A stretch of DNA of 64,000 nucleotides from Niabella sp. (GTDB lineage Bacteria; Bacteroidota; Bacteroidia; Chitinophagales; Chitinophagaceae). The notes below the pieces were generated by a model that was not told the origin of the DNA, searched no databases, and was given only the letters and a program-made list of their open reading frames with translations. Numbering within the stretch: position 1 is the stretch's first letter; the number at the start of each line of letters is the position of its first letter. Below, one piece after another: positions 7,962 to 17,266 of the stretch. The stretch lies in assembly GCA_027493055.1 (NCBI GenBank), contig JAPUDO010000020.1, forward strand, positions 49,345 to 113,344. The letters are read 5' to 3'. The position numbers and the translations under genes were made by a program.

Positions 7962-9155
7962 AACCCTTCCAGGATATACCTTTAATGCTTCCTGCAGGCA
8001 ATCCATAGCATTGCTGATAGACTCTTTATTGATAACATAAGCCATCCTTACCTCGTTAAGGCCCAGGCCGGGGGTTATATAAAAACCTGTACCGGGGGCA
8101 AACATAGCGGTTTGATTGTTATAAGAGAATTCCTCCAGCATCCACTGACAAAATTTATCAGAATCATCAATCGGCAATTTTGCCATAGCATAAAAAGCAC
8201 CTCCGGGATTGGGGCAATACACCCCGCCCATCTGGTTCAAACGACTTACCAGCAAATCTCTCCTGCCCATGTACTCGGCTTTCGATGCATCAAAAAAATC
8301 ATCGGGCAGGTCAATAGCAGCTTCAGCCAGTATCTGGGCCAGCCCGGGAGGGCTAAGTCTTGCCTGTCCAAATTTTAATGCAGCATTATAAACGTTCCTG
8401 TTTTTGGTAACCAGTGCCCCTATACGCGCACCACAGGCGCTATATCGCTTGCTGATCGTATCTAAAAGTATGGCATTCTCCTCCAGGCCCGGCAAATGCA
8501 TTACACTGGTGTACTCGCTATCACTGTAACAAAATTCCCTGTAAGCCTCATCACTAAGAAAATACAGACCATGTTTTTTGCAGATAGCACCTATTTCCAG
8601 CATCTCTTCGTTGCTATACAGATATCCGGTTGGATTATTAGGATTACAAACAAGGATAGCCCTGGTTTTAGGGGTAATAGCTTTTTCAAATTCACTGACA
8701 GGTGGCAGCTTAAATCCTGTTTCTATAGTAGATCTTACCGGTACCACATTAACGCCTGCCTCACATGCAAAACCGATATAATTAGCATATAAAGGTTCTG
8801 AAATAATAACTTCATCCCCCTCATCCAAACAGGCAAAAAAAGCAAACAGTATGGCTTCACTGCCTCCTGTGGTGATCAATATTTCATTGTAGTTTACAGA
8901 GATCCCTGTTTTAGTATAATAAGTGGCCAGTTTTTTCCTGTAGCTTTCGTTACCCGCACTATGACTGTATTCAAGTATAGGCATATCAGCATGTTTCACT
9001 GCCTCCATCATGGCCGCGGGCGTTTCAATATCGGGCTGGCCGATATTTAAATGATACACTTTTATATTTTTTTTCTTAGCGGCTTCTGCGTAAGGAACCA
9101 GCTTCCTGATGGGAGATGCAGGCATTTGCTCCCCCCTCTTCGATATATTAAGCAT
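7953..9155 (-). CDS. PLP-dependent aminotransferase, class I/II
   Basis: This 400-residue fold-type I aminotransferase shows NPNNPTG (171-177), the Asp of SDEAY (202) that contacts the pyridine nitrogen, the Schiff-base Lys of SKRYSACGARIG (about 236) and a C-terminal Arg in NEVRMAYV. These features fit the aspartate/aromatic aminotransferase group and a cytosolic amino-acid transamination role. The exact substrate is not evident. Neighbours (GNAT, DUF1573) do not form a pathway. Confidence 0.9.
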   Translation of the reverse strand: MLNISKRGEQMPASPIRKLVPYAEAAKKKNIKVYHLNIGQPDIETPAAMMEAVKHADMPILEYSHSAGNESYRKKLATYYTKTGISVNYNEILITTGGSEAILFAFFACLDEGDEVIISEPLYANYIGFACEAGVNVVPVRSTIETGFKLPPVSEFEKAITPKTRAILVCNPNNPTGYLYSNEEMLEIGAICKKHGLYFLSDEAYREFCYSDSEYTSVMHLPGLEENAILLDTISKRYSACGARIGALVTKNRNVYNAALKFGQARLSPPGLAQILAEAAIDLPDDFFDASKAEYMGRRDLLVSRLNQMGGVYCPNPGGAFYAMAKLPIDDSDKFCQWMLEEFSYNNQTAMFAPGTGFYITPGLGLNEVRMAYVINKESISNAMDCLQEALKVYPGRVSR

Positions 9156-9190
9156 ACAACAAAATTACAGTCTTCATGGTGTAACATCAT

Positions 9191-9217
9191 AAAAAAATCC
9201 CTTCTCAGGGAAGGGAT
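9191..9217 (-). terminator. Rho-independent terminator after the DUF1573 gene
   Basis: On the minus strand ATCCCTTC and GAAGGGAT form an 8-bp stem (9217-9210 with 9204-9197) around a 5-nt loop, followed by seven T residues. It lies 26 bp downstream of the DUF1573 stop codon. Confidence 0.85.
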
Positions 9218-9242
9218 CCGAAATCATTCGGTATAAAGCTTT

Positions 9243-9632
9243 TTATTTTTTGGCTACTACCTCCCCGGTGAAATAAACAATCTTGGGCTCGGTATATCCG
9301 GCTAAATAAATTTCCACATCCCTGTTCACAGGCCCCAAAGCTGATGGCTTATAAGACACTTTCACTTTCCCCGTTTTACCGGGCAGTATGGGCTCTGCAG
9401 GCTTTTCGGGAACGGTGCATCCGCAGCCGGCCTGAACCGTTTTCACCACCACAGGTTTTTTGGTTTGGTTTACAAATTCCATATCAAAAGTAACTGCATC
9501 TCCGGGCGATACTTTACCAATATCATACTTTTCCTTTGCCATTTTAATAGCCGCATCTGCCGATTGCGCACTAATAATATTTACAGACAACAGGAATAAC
9601 AAGGAGAAAATAAAACTGACCTTCTTCATCAT
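9243..9632 (-). CDS. DUF1573 domain-containing exported protein
   Basis: This 129-residue protein has a signal peptide (about residues 1-22, ending ISAQ) and one Ig-like DUF1573 domain. Recognisable parts are YDIGKVSPGDAVTFDMEFVN, the Cys pair in VQAGCGCTVPE and the Pro-rich GKTGKVKVSYKPSALGP. The family is widespread in Bacteroidota and exported; its molecular role is not established. It is a single-gene unit with its own terminator and a candidate promoter upstream. Confidence 0.88.
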   Translation of the reverse strand: MMKKVSFIFSLLFLLSVNIISAQSADAAIKMAKEKYDIGKVSPGDAVTFDMEFVNQTKKPVVVKTVQAGCGCTVPEKPAEPILPGKTGKVKVSYKPSALGPVNRDVEIYLAGYTEPKIVYFTGEVVAKK

Positions 9633-9662
9633 TAAGATTTTCTTAGTTTACAAATTGGATTA

Positions 9663-9670
9663 CAAAAGTA
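9663..9670 (-). promoter_or_regulatory. Candidate -7 box for the DUF1573 gene
   Basis: TACTTTTG on the minus strand matches TAnnTTTG exactly, 30 bp upstream of the ATG. No clear -33 TTTG is seen 17-23 bp further upstream. Confidence 0.45.
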
Positions 9671-9848
9671 TTTAAAAAGACGCAATAAGCATGGGGAAAG
9701 TTGCATTAAAACAATGCCCTGCCACCTGTTATTAAACAACCGTACGGGTAAGCTGCTACATTGGCAGGTTCCTTTTATCTTTTATTGATATAATCACTAC
9801 ACTAAAATGCTTATTAATACGTTATATTCATATTTAACACTTCTCACT

Positions 9849-9856
9849 TATTTTTG
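9849..9856 (+). promoter_or_regulatory. Candidate -7 box for the E1 dehydrogenase gene
   Basis: TATTTTTG matches TAnnTTTG exactly and ends 4 bp before the ATG at 9861. If used, transcription would start at or very near the start codon, giving a leaderless mRNA. No -33 TTG is evident. Confidence 0.4.
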
Positions 9857-9860
9857 TCGA

Positions 9861-12251
9861 ATGGATATGTCACACTCCGAAATTGCAGGACAAAATGAAA
9901 TGCTGTCTTTTGAGAAATTTAAAGACGGAGTTTTACATGATTACTATATCGCATGCTTAAGCAGGGAGATCAGCCTGCTTGCCCGCAAGGAAGTGCTTAC
10001 CGGTAAGGCCAAATTCGGCATATTTGGAGATGGTAAAGAAGTAGCACAGGTAGCCCTTGCCAAATTTTTTAAACCGGGAGACTGGAGAAGCGGATATTAT
10101 CGCGATCAAACCATGATGCTTGCCCTGGATAAATCTACTCCCCGCCAGTATTTTGCCCAGCTTTATGCCGATCCCAATCCAGAGCTTGAACCATTCAGCC
10201 AGGGCAGGCAAATGAACTGTCATTATACCAGCCGTAATACGCGGGAAGACGGGGAATGGGCCGACCTGGTAAGCATAAAGAATACCTGTACCGACATGTC
10301 TTCCACAGCCTCCCAGATGCCAAGGGCTGTTGGCATTGGCCTGGCTTCGAAGCTTTTCAGGGAAGTAGAGGAATTAAAACAGTTCAAACATTTATCCGAC
10401 AACGGTAACGAAGTGTGTTTTTGTACTATTGGCGATGCTTCTACCAGCGAAGGCCATTTCTGGGAAGCTGTAAACGCTGCCGGAGTGTTGCAGGTTCCAG
10501 TTGCGATTTTTGTTTGGGATGATGGTTATGGCATTTCGGTACCCAGAGAATATCAAACCACCAAAGGTTCTGTATCCAAGGCATTGAAAGGCTTTGAAAA
10601 AGAAGAAGGAACCAACGGGTTTTATATAGCCACTTTAAAGGGCTGGGATTACATGGGCATGGTAGAAGTGTTTGATGAAGGCATTCAGCTGGCAAGAGAT
10701 ACCCATACACCGGTAATTTTTCATGTGGAAGAGCTTACGCAACCCCAGGGCCACAGCACATCGGGCAGCCACGAAAGATATAAAAGCCCCGAAAGGCTTG
10801 CATGGGAAAAAGAATGGGACTGCTTAAAGAAAATGAAAGCATGGATACTGGAAAATGCTTTGGGCGATGAAGCCACACTTGCCAGGATAGAAACTGATGC
10901 CCGCCAAAATGTAAGAGAAGCCAGGGACAGGGCCTGGAAAGAATATCTTGCACCTATTAAAGAACAGGTACAGAAAAGCCGCGAAGTAATTGAGGCATTG
11001 ATCCCTGATAACCTGGAGCATGAGGATGAACTAAGAAAAATATCGAAGGACCTGGGCTCACTCAGGGAACCTTTACGCAAAAACAGTATGCAAAGCGTGT
11101 ATAAGGCATTGCTGCTCTGTGGCGAGAAAGCAACCAGCGAAGCAAGGGATTATTATAAAGAGCTCCAGGAGGAAAACAAGCAGCTTTATAATACTTATTT
11201 ATACGAGGAAGGGCCTAAAGGCGCTCTAAACGTGGAAGTAGTGCCCCCTGTAATTACTGATGATTCGCCCCTGCTCAACGGCTACCAGATCATTAACAGG
11301 TATTTTGACGGGCTGTTTGCATCCAATCCGAAAGTGTTTGCTTTTGGCGAAGACCTTGGAAAGATTGGTGATGTAAACCAGGGCTTTGCGGGGTTACAAA
11401 AAAAGTATGGCAGTCAAAGGATCTTTGATACCGGGATTAGAGAACTATCCATTATAGGCGAAGGCATCGGGCTTGCCTTAAGAGGACTACGCCCCATTGC
11501 AGAGATACAATATCTTGATTATGTAGTGTATGGCCTTCAGCCCTTAACTGATGATGTAGCATCGCTTTATTACAGGAGCGGCGGTAAACAAAGCTGCCCT
11601 ATCATTGTAAGAACAAGAGGGCACCGCCTGGAAGGTATATGGCATAGCGGATCACCTATGGGTATGATCATCAATGCTCTTCGGGGTATGTATATATGTG
11701 TTCCCAGGAACTTTGTACAGGCAGCGGGTATGTATAATACACTTTTAAAAAGTAATAATCCCGGGCTTGTGATAGAAAGCCTTAATGGCTACCGTTTAAA
11801 AGAAAAGCTTCCCGCTAACTTAAATGACATAACCGTTCCATTAGGCATTCCTGAAATTTTGCAGGAAGGGACAGATATTACTATTGTAAGCTACGGCTCT
11901 ACCATCAGGATCGTACAACAGGCCATGAAGCTGGTGGAACCGCTAAATATCAGCTGTGAGCTGATTGATGTGCAAACCCTGCTGCCCTTTGACAGGAACC
12001 ATATGATCCTCGAATCCCTCAAAAAAACCAACCGTATTGTTTTTGTAGATGAAGATGTGCCGGGCGGTGCCGCAGGCTACATGTTCAATAAAGTAATGGA
12101 AGAGCAGGGCGGCTACCGGTATTTAGACGTAGCGCCCAGAACAGTTACGGCCAAAGACCACAGGCCTGCTTATGGCAGTGACGGCGATTATTTCAGCAAA
12201 CCTAATGCAGAAGAAGTGGCTGCTGTGTTAACAGAAATGATGAAAGAATAA
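9861..12251 (+). CDS. Fused 2-oxoacid dehydrogenase E1 component, alpha plus beta subunits
   Basis: The first half is an E1-alpha-type thiamine-diphosphate domain (GDASTSEGHFWEAVNAAG, the TPP/Mg-binding region). The second half is an E1-beta transketolase-like domain (FAFGEDLGKIGDVNQGF, DTGIRELSIIGEGIGLALRG) with a C-terminal transketolase domain (LLPFDRNHMILESLKKTNRI). Such single-chain E1 proteins oxidatively decarboxylate pyruvate or branched-chain 2-oxoacids in Bacteroidota. I start it at ATG 9861 (796 aa): the 18 residues from an earlier ATG (9807) are hydrophobic and atypical, and a promoter box lies just before 9861. No E2/E3 genes are adjacent. Confidence 0.9.
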   Translation: MDMSHSEIAGQNEMLSFEKFKDGVLHDYYIACLSREISLLARKEVLTGKAKFGIFGDGKEVAQVALAKFFKPGDWRSGYYRDQTMMLALDKSTPRQYFAQLYADPNPELEPFSQGRQMNCHYTSRNTREDGEWADLVSIKNTCTDMSSTASQMPRAVGIGLASKLFREVEELKQFKHLSDNGNEVCFCTIGDASTSEGHFWEAVNAAGVLQVPVAIFVWDDGYGISVPREYQTTKGSVSKALKGFEKEEGTNGFYIATLKGWDYMGMVEVFDEGIQLARDTHTPVIFHVEELTQPQGHSTSGSHERYKSPERLAWEKEWDCLKKMKAWILENALGDEATLARIETDARQNVREARDRAWKEYLAPIKEQVQKSREVIEALIPDNLEHEDELRKISKDLGSLREPLRKNSMQSVYKALLLCGEKATSEARDYYKELQEENKQLYNTYLYEEGPKGALNVEVVPPVITDDSPLLNGYQIINRYFDGLFASNPKVFAFGEDLGKIGDVNQGFAGLQKKYGSQRIFDTGIRELSIIGEGIGLALRGLRPIAEIQYLDYVVYGLQPLTDDVASLYYRSGGKQSCPIIVRTRGHRLEGIWHSGSPMGMIINALRGMYICVPRNFVQAAGMYNTLLKSNNPGLVIESLNGYRLKEKLPANLNDITVPLGIPEILQEGTDITIVSYGSTIRIVQQAMKLVEPLNISCELIDVQTLLPFDRNHMILESLKKTNRIVFVDEDVPGGAAGYMFNKVMEEQGGYRYLDVAPRTVTAKDHRPAYGSDGDYFSKPNAEEVAAVLTEMMKE

Positions 12252-12289
12252 TGATATTTGCAAGACGCAGCAGTACCCATATTAATAAC

Positions 12290-12318
12290 AATGCCAGGCT
12301 TACACCTGGCATTTAATT
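12290..12318 (+). terminator. Terminator between E1 dehydrogenase and ftsB-like genes
   Basis: AATGCCAGG (12290-12298) pairs with CCTGGCATT (12305-12313) around a 6-nt loop, followed by TAATTTTG. It sits between two convergent genes and may serve mainly the plus strand, 38 bp after the E1 stop codon. Confidence 0.8.
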
Positions 12319-12340
12319 TTGTTGCAGCCCCCGTAAACTA

Positions 12341-12727
12341 TTAATTTTCTGAACCTGGAACCGTTTTTGTTTTATCTTCTGTTACAAAAATATCCTCATT
12401 ATCACGCTTCATAAGATATTTTTCGCGGGCCAGCTTTTCAATCACCACGGGGTCAGTTTCCAGCTCAGCCTTAACTTTCCGCAGCTCAGATAACTCACGG
12501 GTATAATGTTCTTTGCTTTGATTGAGGTTATTCAGCTCTTCTCTCCTTTCCATAGTTGTGATCAGATCATTTTTATCTAAAAACAACATCACTGCCAAAA
12601 AACCTACAGAGGCAATTAAATATTTGTTGGTAAGAAAACGGGAGACCCGGCCCAAAGCCTTCCTTTTTTTAGGCGCCTGTTCCATTACGGGTTCCTTTTC
12701 AGTAACAAAGTCTACAAATTGCTCCAT
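12341..12727 (-). CDS. FtsB/DivIC-like septum formation initiator family protein
   Basis: This 128-residue protein has a basic N-terminus, one membrane segment (about residues 34-52) and a coiled coil (ERREELNNLNQSKEHYTRELSEL). It then has VIEKLAREKYLMKRDNEDIF, the conserved end of the FtsB/DivIC family. These bitopic proteins join the divisome (FtsQLB complex) at the septum. It lies directly after eno on the same strand, the eno-ftsB order also known from other Gram-negatives, which supports the call. Confidence 0.88.
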   Translation of the reverse strand: MEQFVDFVTEKEPVMEQAPKKRKALGRVSRFLTNKYLIASVGFLAVMLFLDKNDLITTMERREELNNLNQSKEHYTRELSELRKVKAELETDPVVIEKLAREKYLMKRDNEDIFVTEDKTKTVPGSEN

Positions 12728-12776
12728 AAGAAAAATTTTTTACTGTTAACCTCTGCAAAGATACTGGCTGTTTATT

Positions 12777-12842
12777 ACAGTGCAAATGTACAGTCTGCCG
12801 TTGCCTGTAAAAGGCCGCAAAGCAGCATGTCATTTGCACTGT
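12777..12842. repeat. 12-bp perfect inverted repeat around a 42-nt core, between eno and ftsB
   Basis: ACAGTGCAAATG (12777-12788) is the exact reverse complement of CATTTGCACTGT (12831-12842). The 42 nt between them contain further complementary pieces (CTGC ... GCAG), so the transcript of the eno-ftsB spacer could fold into a long branched hairpin. It lacks a T-run and so does not look like a standard terminator. Confidence 0.6.
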
Positions 12843-12873
12843 TACCGGTTACAAAAGTAATGTAACTATTGGC

Positions 12874-14175
<1,302 letters not shown>

Positions 14176-14177
14176 TT

Positions 14178-14207
14178 AAAATGTACTTTTTTAAATTTGA
14201 GGCGCAA
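14178..14207 (-). promoter_or_regulatory. Candidate promoter for eno
   Basis: On the minus strand TTG (14207-14205) is followed after 19 nt by TACATTTT (14185-14178). This is one mismatch from the TTTG-N19-TAnnTTTG pattern and 14 bp upstream of the eno ATG. Confidence 0.4.
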
Positions 14208-14279
14208 TTTACTTAATCCTATGCGTATCTGGTACACAAATATTTGAAAAAGTATATCACAGGTGTGGATAAACATCAT

Positions 14280-14299
14280 AATCATGAAATATCATGATT
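14280..14299. promoter_or_regulatory. Hyphenated palindrome upstream of eno
   Basis: AATCATGA (14280-14287) and TCATGATT (14292-14299) form a perfect 8+4+8 dyad between the carbonic anhydrase terminator and eno. It could be an operator for eno; no regulator is identified. Confidence 0.3.
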
Positions 14300-14350
14300 T
14301 TCATCAGCTTCCCGGCGGGGAATATGGATCAAAAATAAATGCTGAAAGCA

Positions 14351-14380
14351 AAAAAAGCATGGCTGTATAAACCATGCTTT
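14351..14380 (-). terminator. Terminator after the carbonic anhydrase gene
   Basis: On the minus strand AAAGCATGG and CCATGCTTT (14380-14372 with 14362-14354) form a 9-bp stem, followed by a T-run. It closes the SulP-carbonic anhydrase operon 24 bp past the stop codon. Confidence 0.85.
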
Positions 14381-14403
14381 ACATTAGACAATGGCATTAA
14401 GCA

Positions 14404-15042
14404 CTATATATTATCATATACATAAATAGGATCAATTACTGTATCTCCCGGTTTGATGTTAACCACCTCTTTAATGATACCATCTTTTATCCCATACACC
14501 CAGCCATGAATTTCGGGACCCTGGTGGTCTTTCCAGGCTTTTTGGATAACCGAGGTTTTGCAAAGTTTTTCTGCCTGCTCTTTAACGTTCAACTCTACTA
14601 ACCTTTCGGCTCGTTCTTCTATATTTTCAATAGCGTCCAGCTCTTCCCTGTTATGCCTGTACACATCTTTAATCACTCTCAGCCACATATTCAGCACCTG
14701 GTCAAAATCATTATTGCCCATGGCCGCTTTTACCCCACCACATCCATAGTGGCCGCAAACAATCACATGTTTTACTTTAAGGTGCTTAACCGCATATTCC
14801 AGCACACTAAACAGGTTTACATCAGTATGTATAACCAGGTTGGCGATGTTCCGGTGCACAAAGATCTCACCCGGTAAGGTACCTGTAATTTCGTTGGCGG
14901 GCACGCGACTGTCGCTGCACCCGATCCATAAAAATTCAGGTGTTTGCGTTTGCGCCAGGCTATCAAAAAAAGAAGGGTCTAATGATAATGTTCTGGATGC
15001 CCATTCTTTATTAGCTATCAATAGTTCGTTATATGATTTCAT
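14404..15042 (-). CDS. can: Beta-class carbonic anhydrase
   Basis: This 212-residue cytosolic zinc enzyme interconverts CO2 and bicarbonate. The beta-class zinc ligands and catalytic dyad are visible in WIGCSDSRVPANEI (Cys, Asp-Arg) and VCGHYGCGGVKAA (His, Cys). The length is normal. It starts 20 bp after the stop codon of the SulP anion transporter and is followed by a terminator, so the two form an operon. This suggests that the transported anion is bicarbonate or that transport is coupled to CO2 hydration. Confidence 0.95.
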   Translation of the reverse strand: MKSYNELLIANKEWASRTLSLDPSFFDSLAQTQTPEFLWIGCSDSRVPANEITGTLPGEIFVHRNIANLVIHTDVNLFSVLEYAVKHLKVKHVIVCGHYGCGGVKAAMGNNDFDQVLNMWLRVIKDVYRHNREELDAIENIEERAERLVELNVKEQAEKLCKTSVIQKAWKDHQGPEIHGWVYGIKDGIIKEVVNIKPGDTVIDPIYVYDNI

Positions 15043-15062
15043 GTTTTATTTAATGTTTAAAG

Positions 15063-16724
15063 TTATTTATTTTTACTGTTATTACCGTTTCCATTGATTA
15101 CAGATTCTATCACTTCTTCATAATTTCTCCTGAGCACGGCATTGTCATTATTATTAGCCAGTACTTTATAAGAAAAACCATGATCTATAAATCCGCTGGT
15201 ATATAGCTCCACTTTGATATTTTTTAACGGAGCATGCAGTGTAAAGTCCTCAATAGTTTCTACTACATCCCTGTCAATATAATCGGCTCTTTTTGCGTCT
15301 ATGATCACATGCGCATTATCGGGCACTGCTTCCAGCTTGTTCTTAATAATTGCTTTATTAAGGAAAGAAACGTCTTTACGCAGCCGGAACAGGTACCTTT
15401 TATCATCATGTACTACAAAAACCGCTTTCCTGAAGTTGGACCTTATGGAGAAGAAAAGCCCCACAACAATACCTACAATCACTCCTTTCAGAAGGTCTGT
15501 GGCCAGTATGGCTGCTATAGTTATCACAAATGGCAGAAATACATCCCATCCTTTCCTGTAAAATGCCTTGAAAAGAGAGGGCTTTGCGAGCTTATAGCCC
15601 GTAAAGACCAGGATAGCAGCAAGCGCAGCTTTAGGTATCAGGTTTAGTAAAGCCGGTATAAACGCTACTGAAAGCAATAGAAAAATACCATGATAAATGG
15701 TTGACATTTTTGTTTTTGCTCCTGAATTAACATTTGCCGATGATCTTACAATTACGCTTGTTACCGGAATACCGCCTATCAGTCCCGAAAGCAGGTTACC
15801 TAAACCCTGGGCTTTCAACTCCCTGTTGGTAGGTGTTACCCGCTGGTAAGGATCCAGGTCATCAACGGCCTCAATACTTAACAAACTCTCAAGGCTTGCC
15901 ACCAGTGCAACTGTCAGGGCAAGTCCCCACACCTGCGTATTAGTGATCATGCTCCAATCCGGTGTTGAAAAGAAGGACAAGAACTCCTCTGCAGAACCTG
16001 CGATAGGTATGTTCACCAAATGATCCCCCGACAATGGTGCCACAAACTGAGCGCCTGCAAATAAGGCATTAAGCCCTACTCCAACAAATACTATAATCAG
16101 CGGAGTAGGTATTAATTTAATAATTCCTTTTTTGCCGGCTACAAGGCCTTCCCAAATAAAATAAAAAGCAAGGCATACAACTCCTATTATAAAAGCCCCG
16201 CTGTTAATTTTAGTAAAGGCCCTGAAAAAGTTAACAAATATATTGCCTTTATCAGGGCTGGGCGTATTTTCATCAATATCAGGAGAACTGCTATCGCCCA
16301 GTAAATGGGGAAACTGGTTCAGGATCAGTATAAGACCTATTGCCGCCAGCATACCTTTAATAACACTGTTGGGTATGTAATCGCCTATCACACCGGCTTT
16401 AAGAAATCCCAATACCAGCTGCATAGCGCCGGCAAGAACCACCACCAGTAAAAATGCTTCAAACGAAGCTAAAGAAGTGACGGCTGCAGCAACAATAGCT
16501 GTTAAACCCGCTGCGGGGCCGCTGACACTTAACTGAGAACCACTGAAAATACCCACTACAATACCCCCGCACACACCGGCAATAATGCCACTGAATAAAG
16601 GCGCATTAGACGCCAACGCAACACCTAAACACAGGGGAAGCGCTACTAGAAAAACTACTATAGACGCAGGCAGGTCACTTGCCAGCGACCTGATATAACC
16701 TGTCGATCTGGTTTGATTTGTCAT
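15063..16724 (-). CDS. SulP-family anion transporter with STAS domain
   Basis: This 553-residue inner-membrane protein opens with DLPASIVVFLVALPLCLGVALASNAPL (SulP signature region). It continues with about 12-14 hydrophobic segments and ends in a STAS domain (about 430-540; HVIIDAKRADYIDRDVVETI). SulP members carry sulfate, bicarbonate or other anions with H+ or Na+. Co-transcription with a carbonic anhydrase gene 20 bp downstream favours bicarbonate as the substrate here, but this is inference from context. Confidence 0.9.
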   Translation of the reverse strand: MTNQTRSTGYIRSLASDLPASIVVFLVALPLCLGVALASNAPLFSGIIAGVCGGIVVGIFSGSQLSVSGPAAGLTAIVAAAVTSLASFEAFLLVVVLAGAMQLVLGFLKAGVIGDYIPNSVIKGMLAAIGLILILNQFPHLLGDSSSPDIDENTPSPDKGNIFVNFFRAFTKINSGAFIIGVVCLAFYFIWEGLVAGKKGIIKLIPTPLIIVFVGVGLNALFAGAQFVAPLSGDHLVNIPIAGSAEEFLSFFSTPDWSMITNTQVWGLALTVALVASLESLLSIEAVDDLDPYQRVTPTNRELKAQGLGNLLSGLIGGIPVTSVIVRSSANVNSGAKTKMSTIYHGIFLLLSVAFIPALLNLIPKAALAAILVFTGYKLAKPSLFKAFYRKGWDVFLPFVITIAAILATDLLKGVIVGIVVGLFFSIRSNFRKAVFVVHDDKRYLFRLRKDVSFLNKAIIKNKLEAVPDNAHVIIDAKRADYIDRDVVETIEDFTLHAPLKNIKVELYTSGFIDHGFSYKVLANNNDNAVLRRNYEEVIESVINGNGNNSKNK

Positions 16725-16809
16725 AAAATTTTAATAATTAAAATCGGGTCCTTCCCCAATAAAAGGGCAGACATAAAGAAATAAAGCATTCAATAAAAGA
16801 AACGGGATA

Positions 16810-17148
16810 TTATGCCCATGCATTATTGGGCGGGGGACAATGCAGCTCACCATGATAGGCCACATAAGTAGCTTCATGCGCATGAATATAGGCTACGCTC
16901 ACCTGGAAAGGAGACACATGCACATCATAGTGCGTTTCATGAACATATTCTTCCGTAAGGGTTAAGCTATTAGAAGGTGTTTTTTCTTCTGTAGAATTAG
17001 AATAAGGATTGTTATCACAGGTATTTCCCTGCGAAACATCATTTTTGATCTTATTCAATGAATTGTAAGTTATGGGTAAGCCTACAGTTAACAGCATCAA
17101 AAGACCTGCTAAAACAATGGACGATATGCCGCTTACTAACTTATTCAT
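16810..17148 (-). CDS. Small His-rich membrane-anchored protein, unknown
   Basis: I do not recognise this 112-residue protein. It has one N-terminal hydrophobic segment (about residues 8-27, signal anchor or signal peptide) and a polar Asn/Ser/Thr-rich linker. The C-terminal part is rich in His and Tyr (ETHYDVHV, AYIHAHEATYVAYHGELHC) with seven His and one Cys in about 45 residues. The exported His cluster could bind metal. It lies 85 bp upstream of the SulP-carbonic anhydrase pair on the same strand, so it may be the first gene of that unit. Coding is supported by the signal-like start and a normal-looking protein, not by homology. Confidence 0.6.
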   Translation of the reverse strand: MNKLVSGISSIVLAGLLMLLTVGLPITYNSLNKIKNDVSQGNTCDNNPYSNSTEEKTPSNSLTLTEEYVHETHYDVHVSPFQVSVAYIHAHEATYVAYHGELHCPPPNNAWA

Positions 17149-17266
17149 TCAATTGCCGCGAAGATATATGAAAATATTTTTTTGAAATGCTTCAAAAGCA
17201 AAAACATTACATTTTCTTAACTTATCAGAACTCTGAAGGTACGAACACTCTGCAAGTAACTACCTA

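Noticed and set aside
10721-11080. Minus-strand frames inside the E1 dehydrogenase gene
   Set aside because: Ser/Cys-rich translations of the opposite strand with no motif; the E1 protein covers the region.
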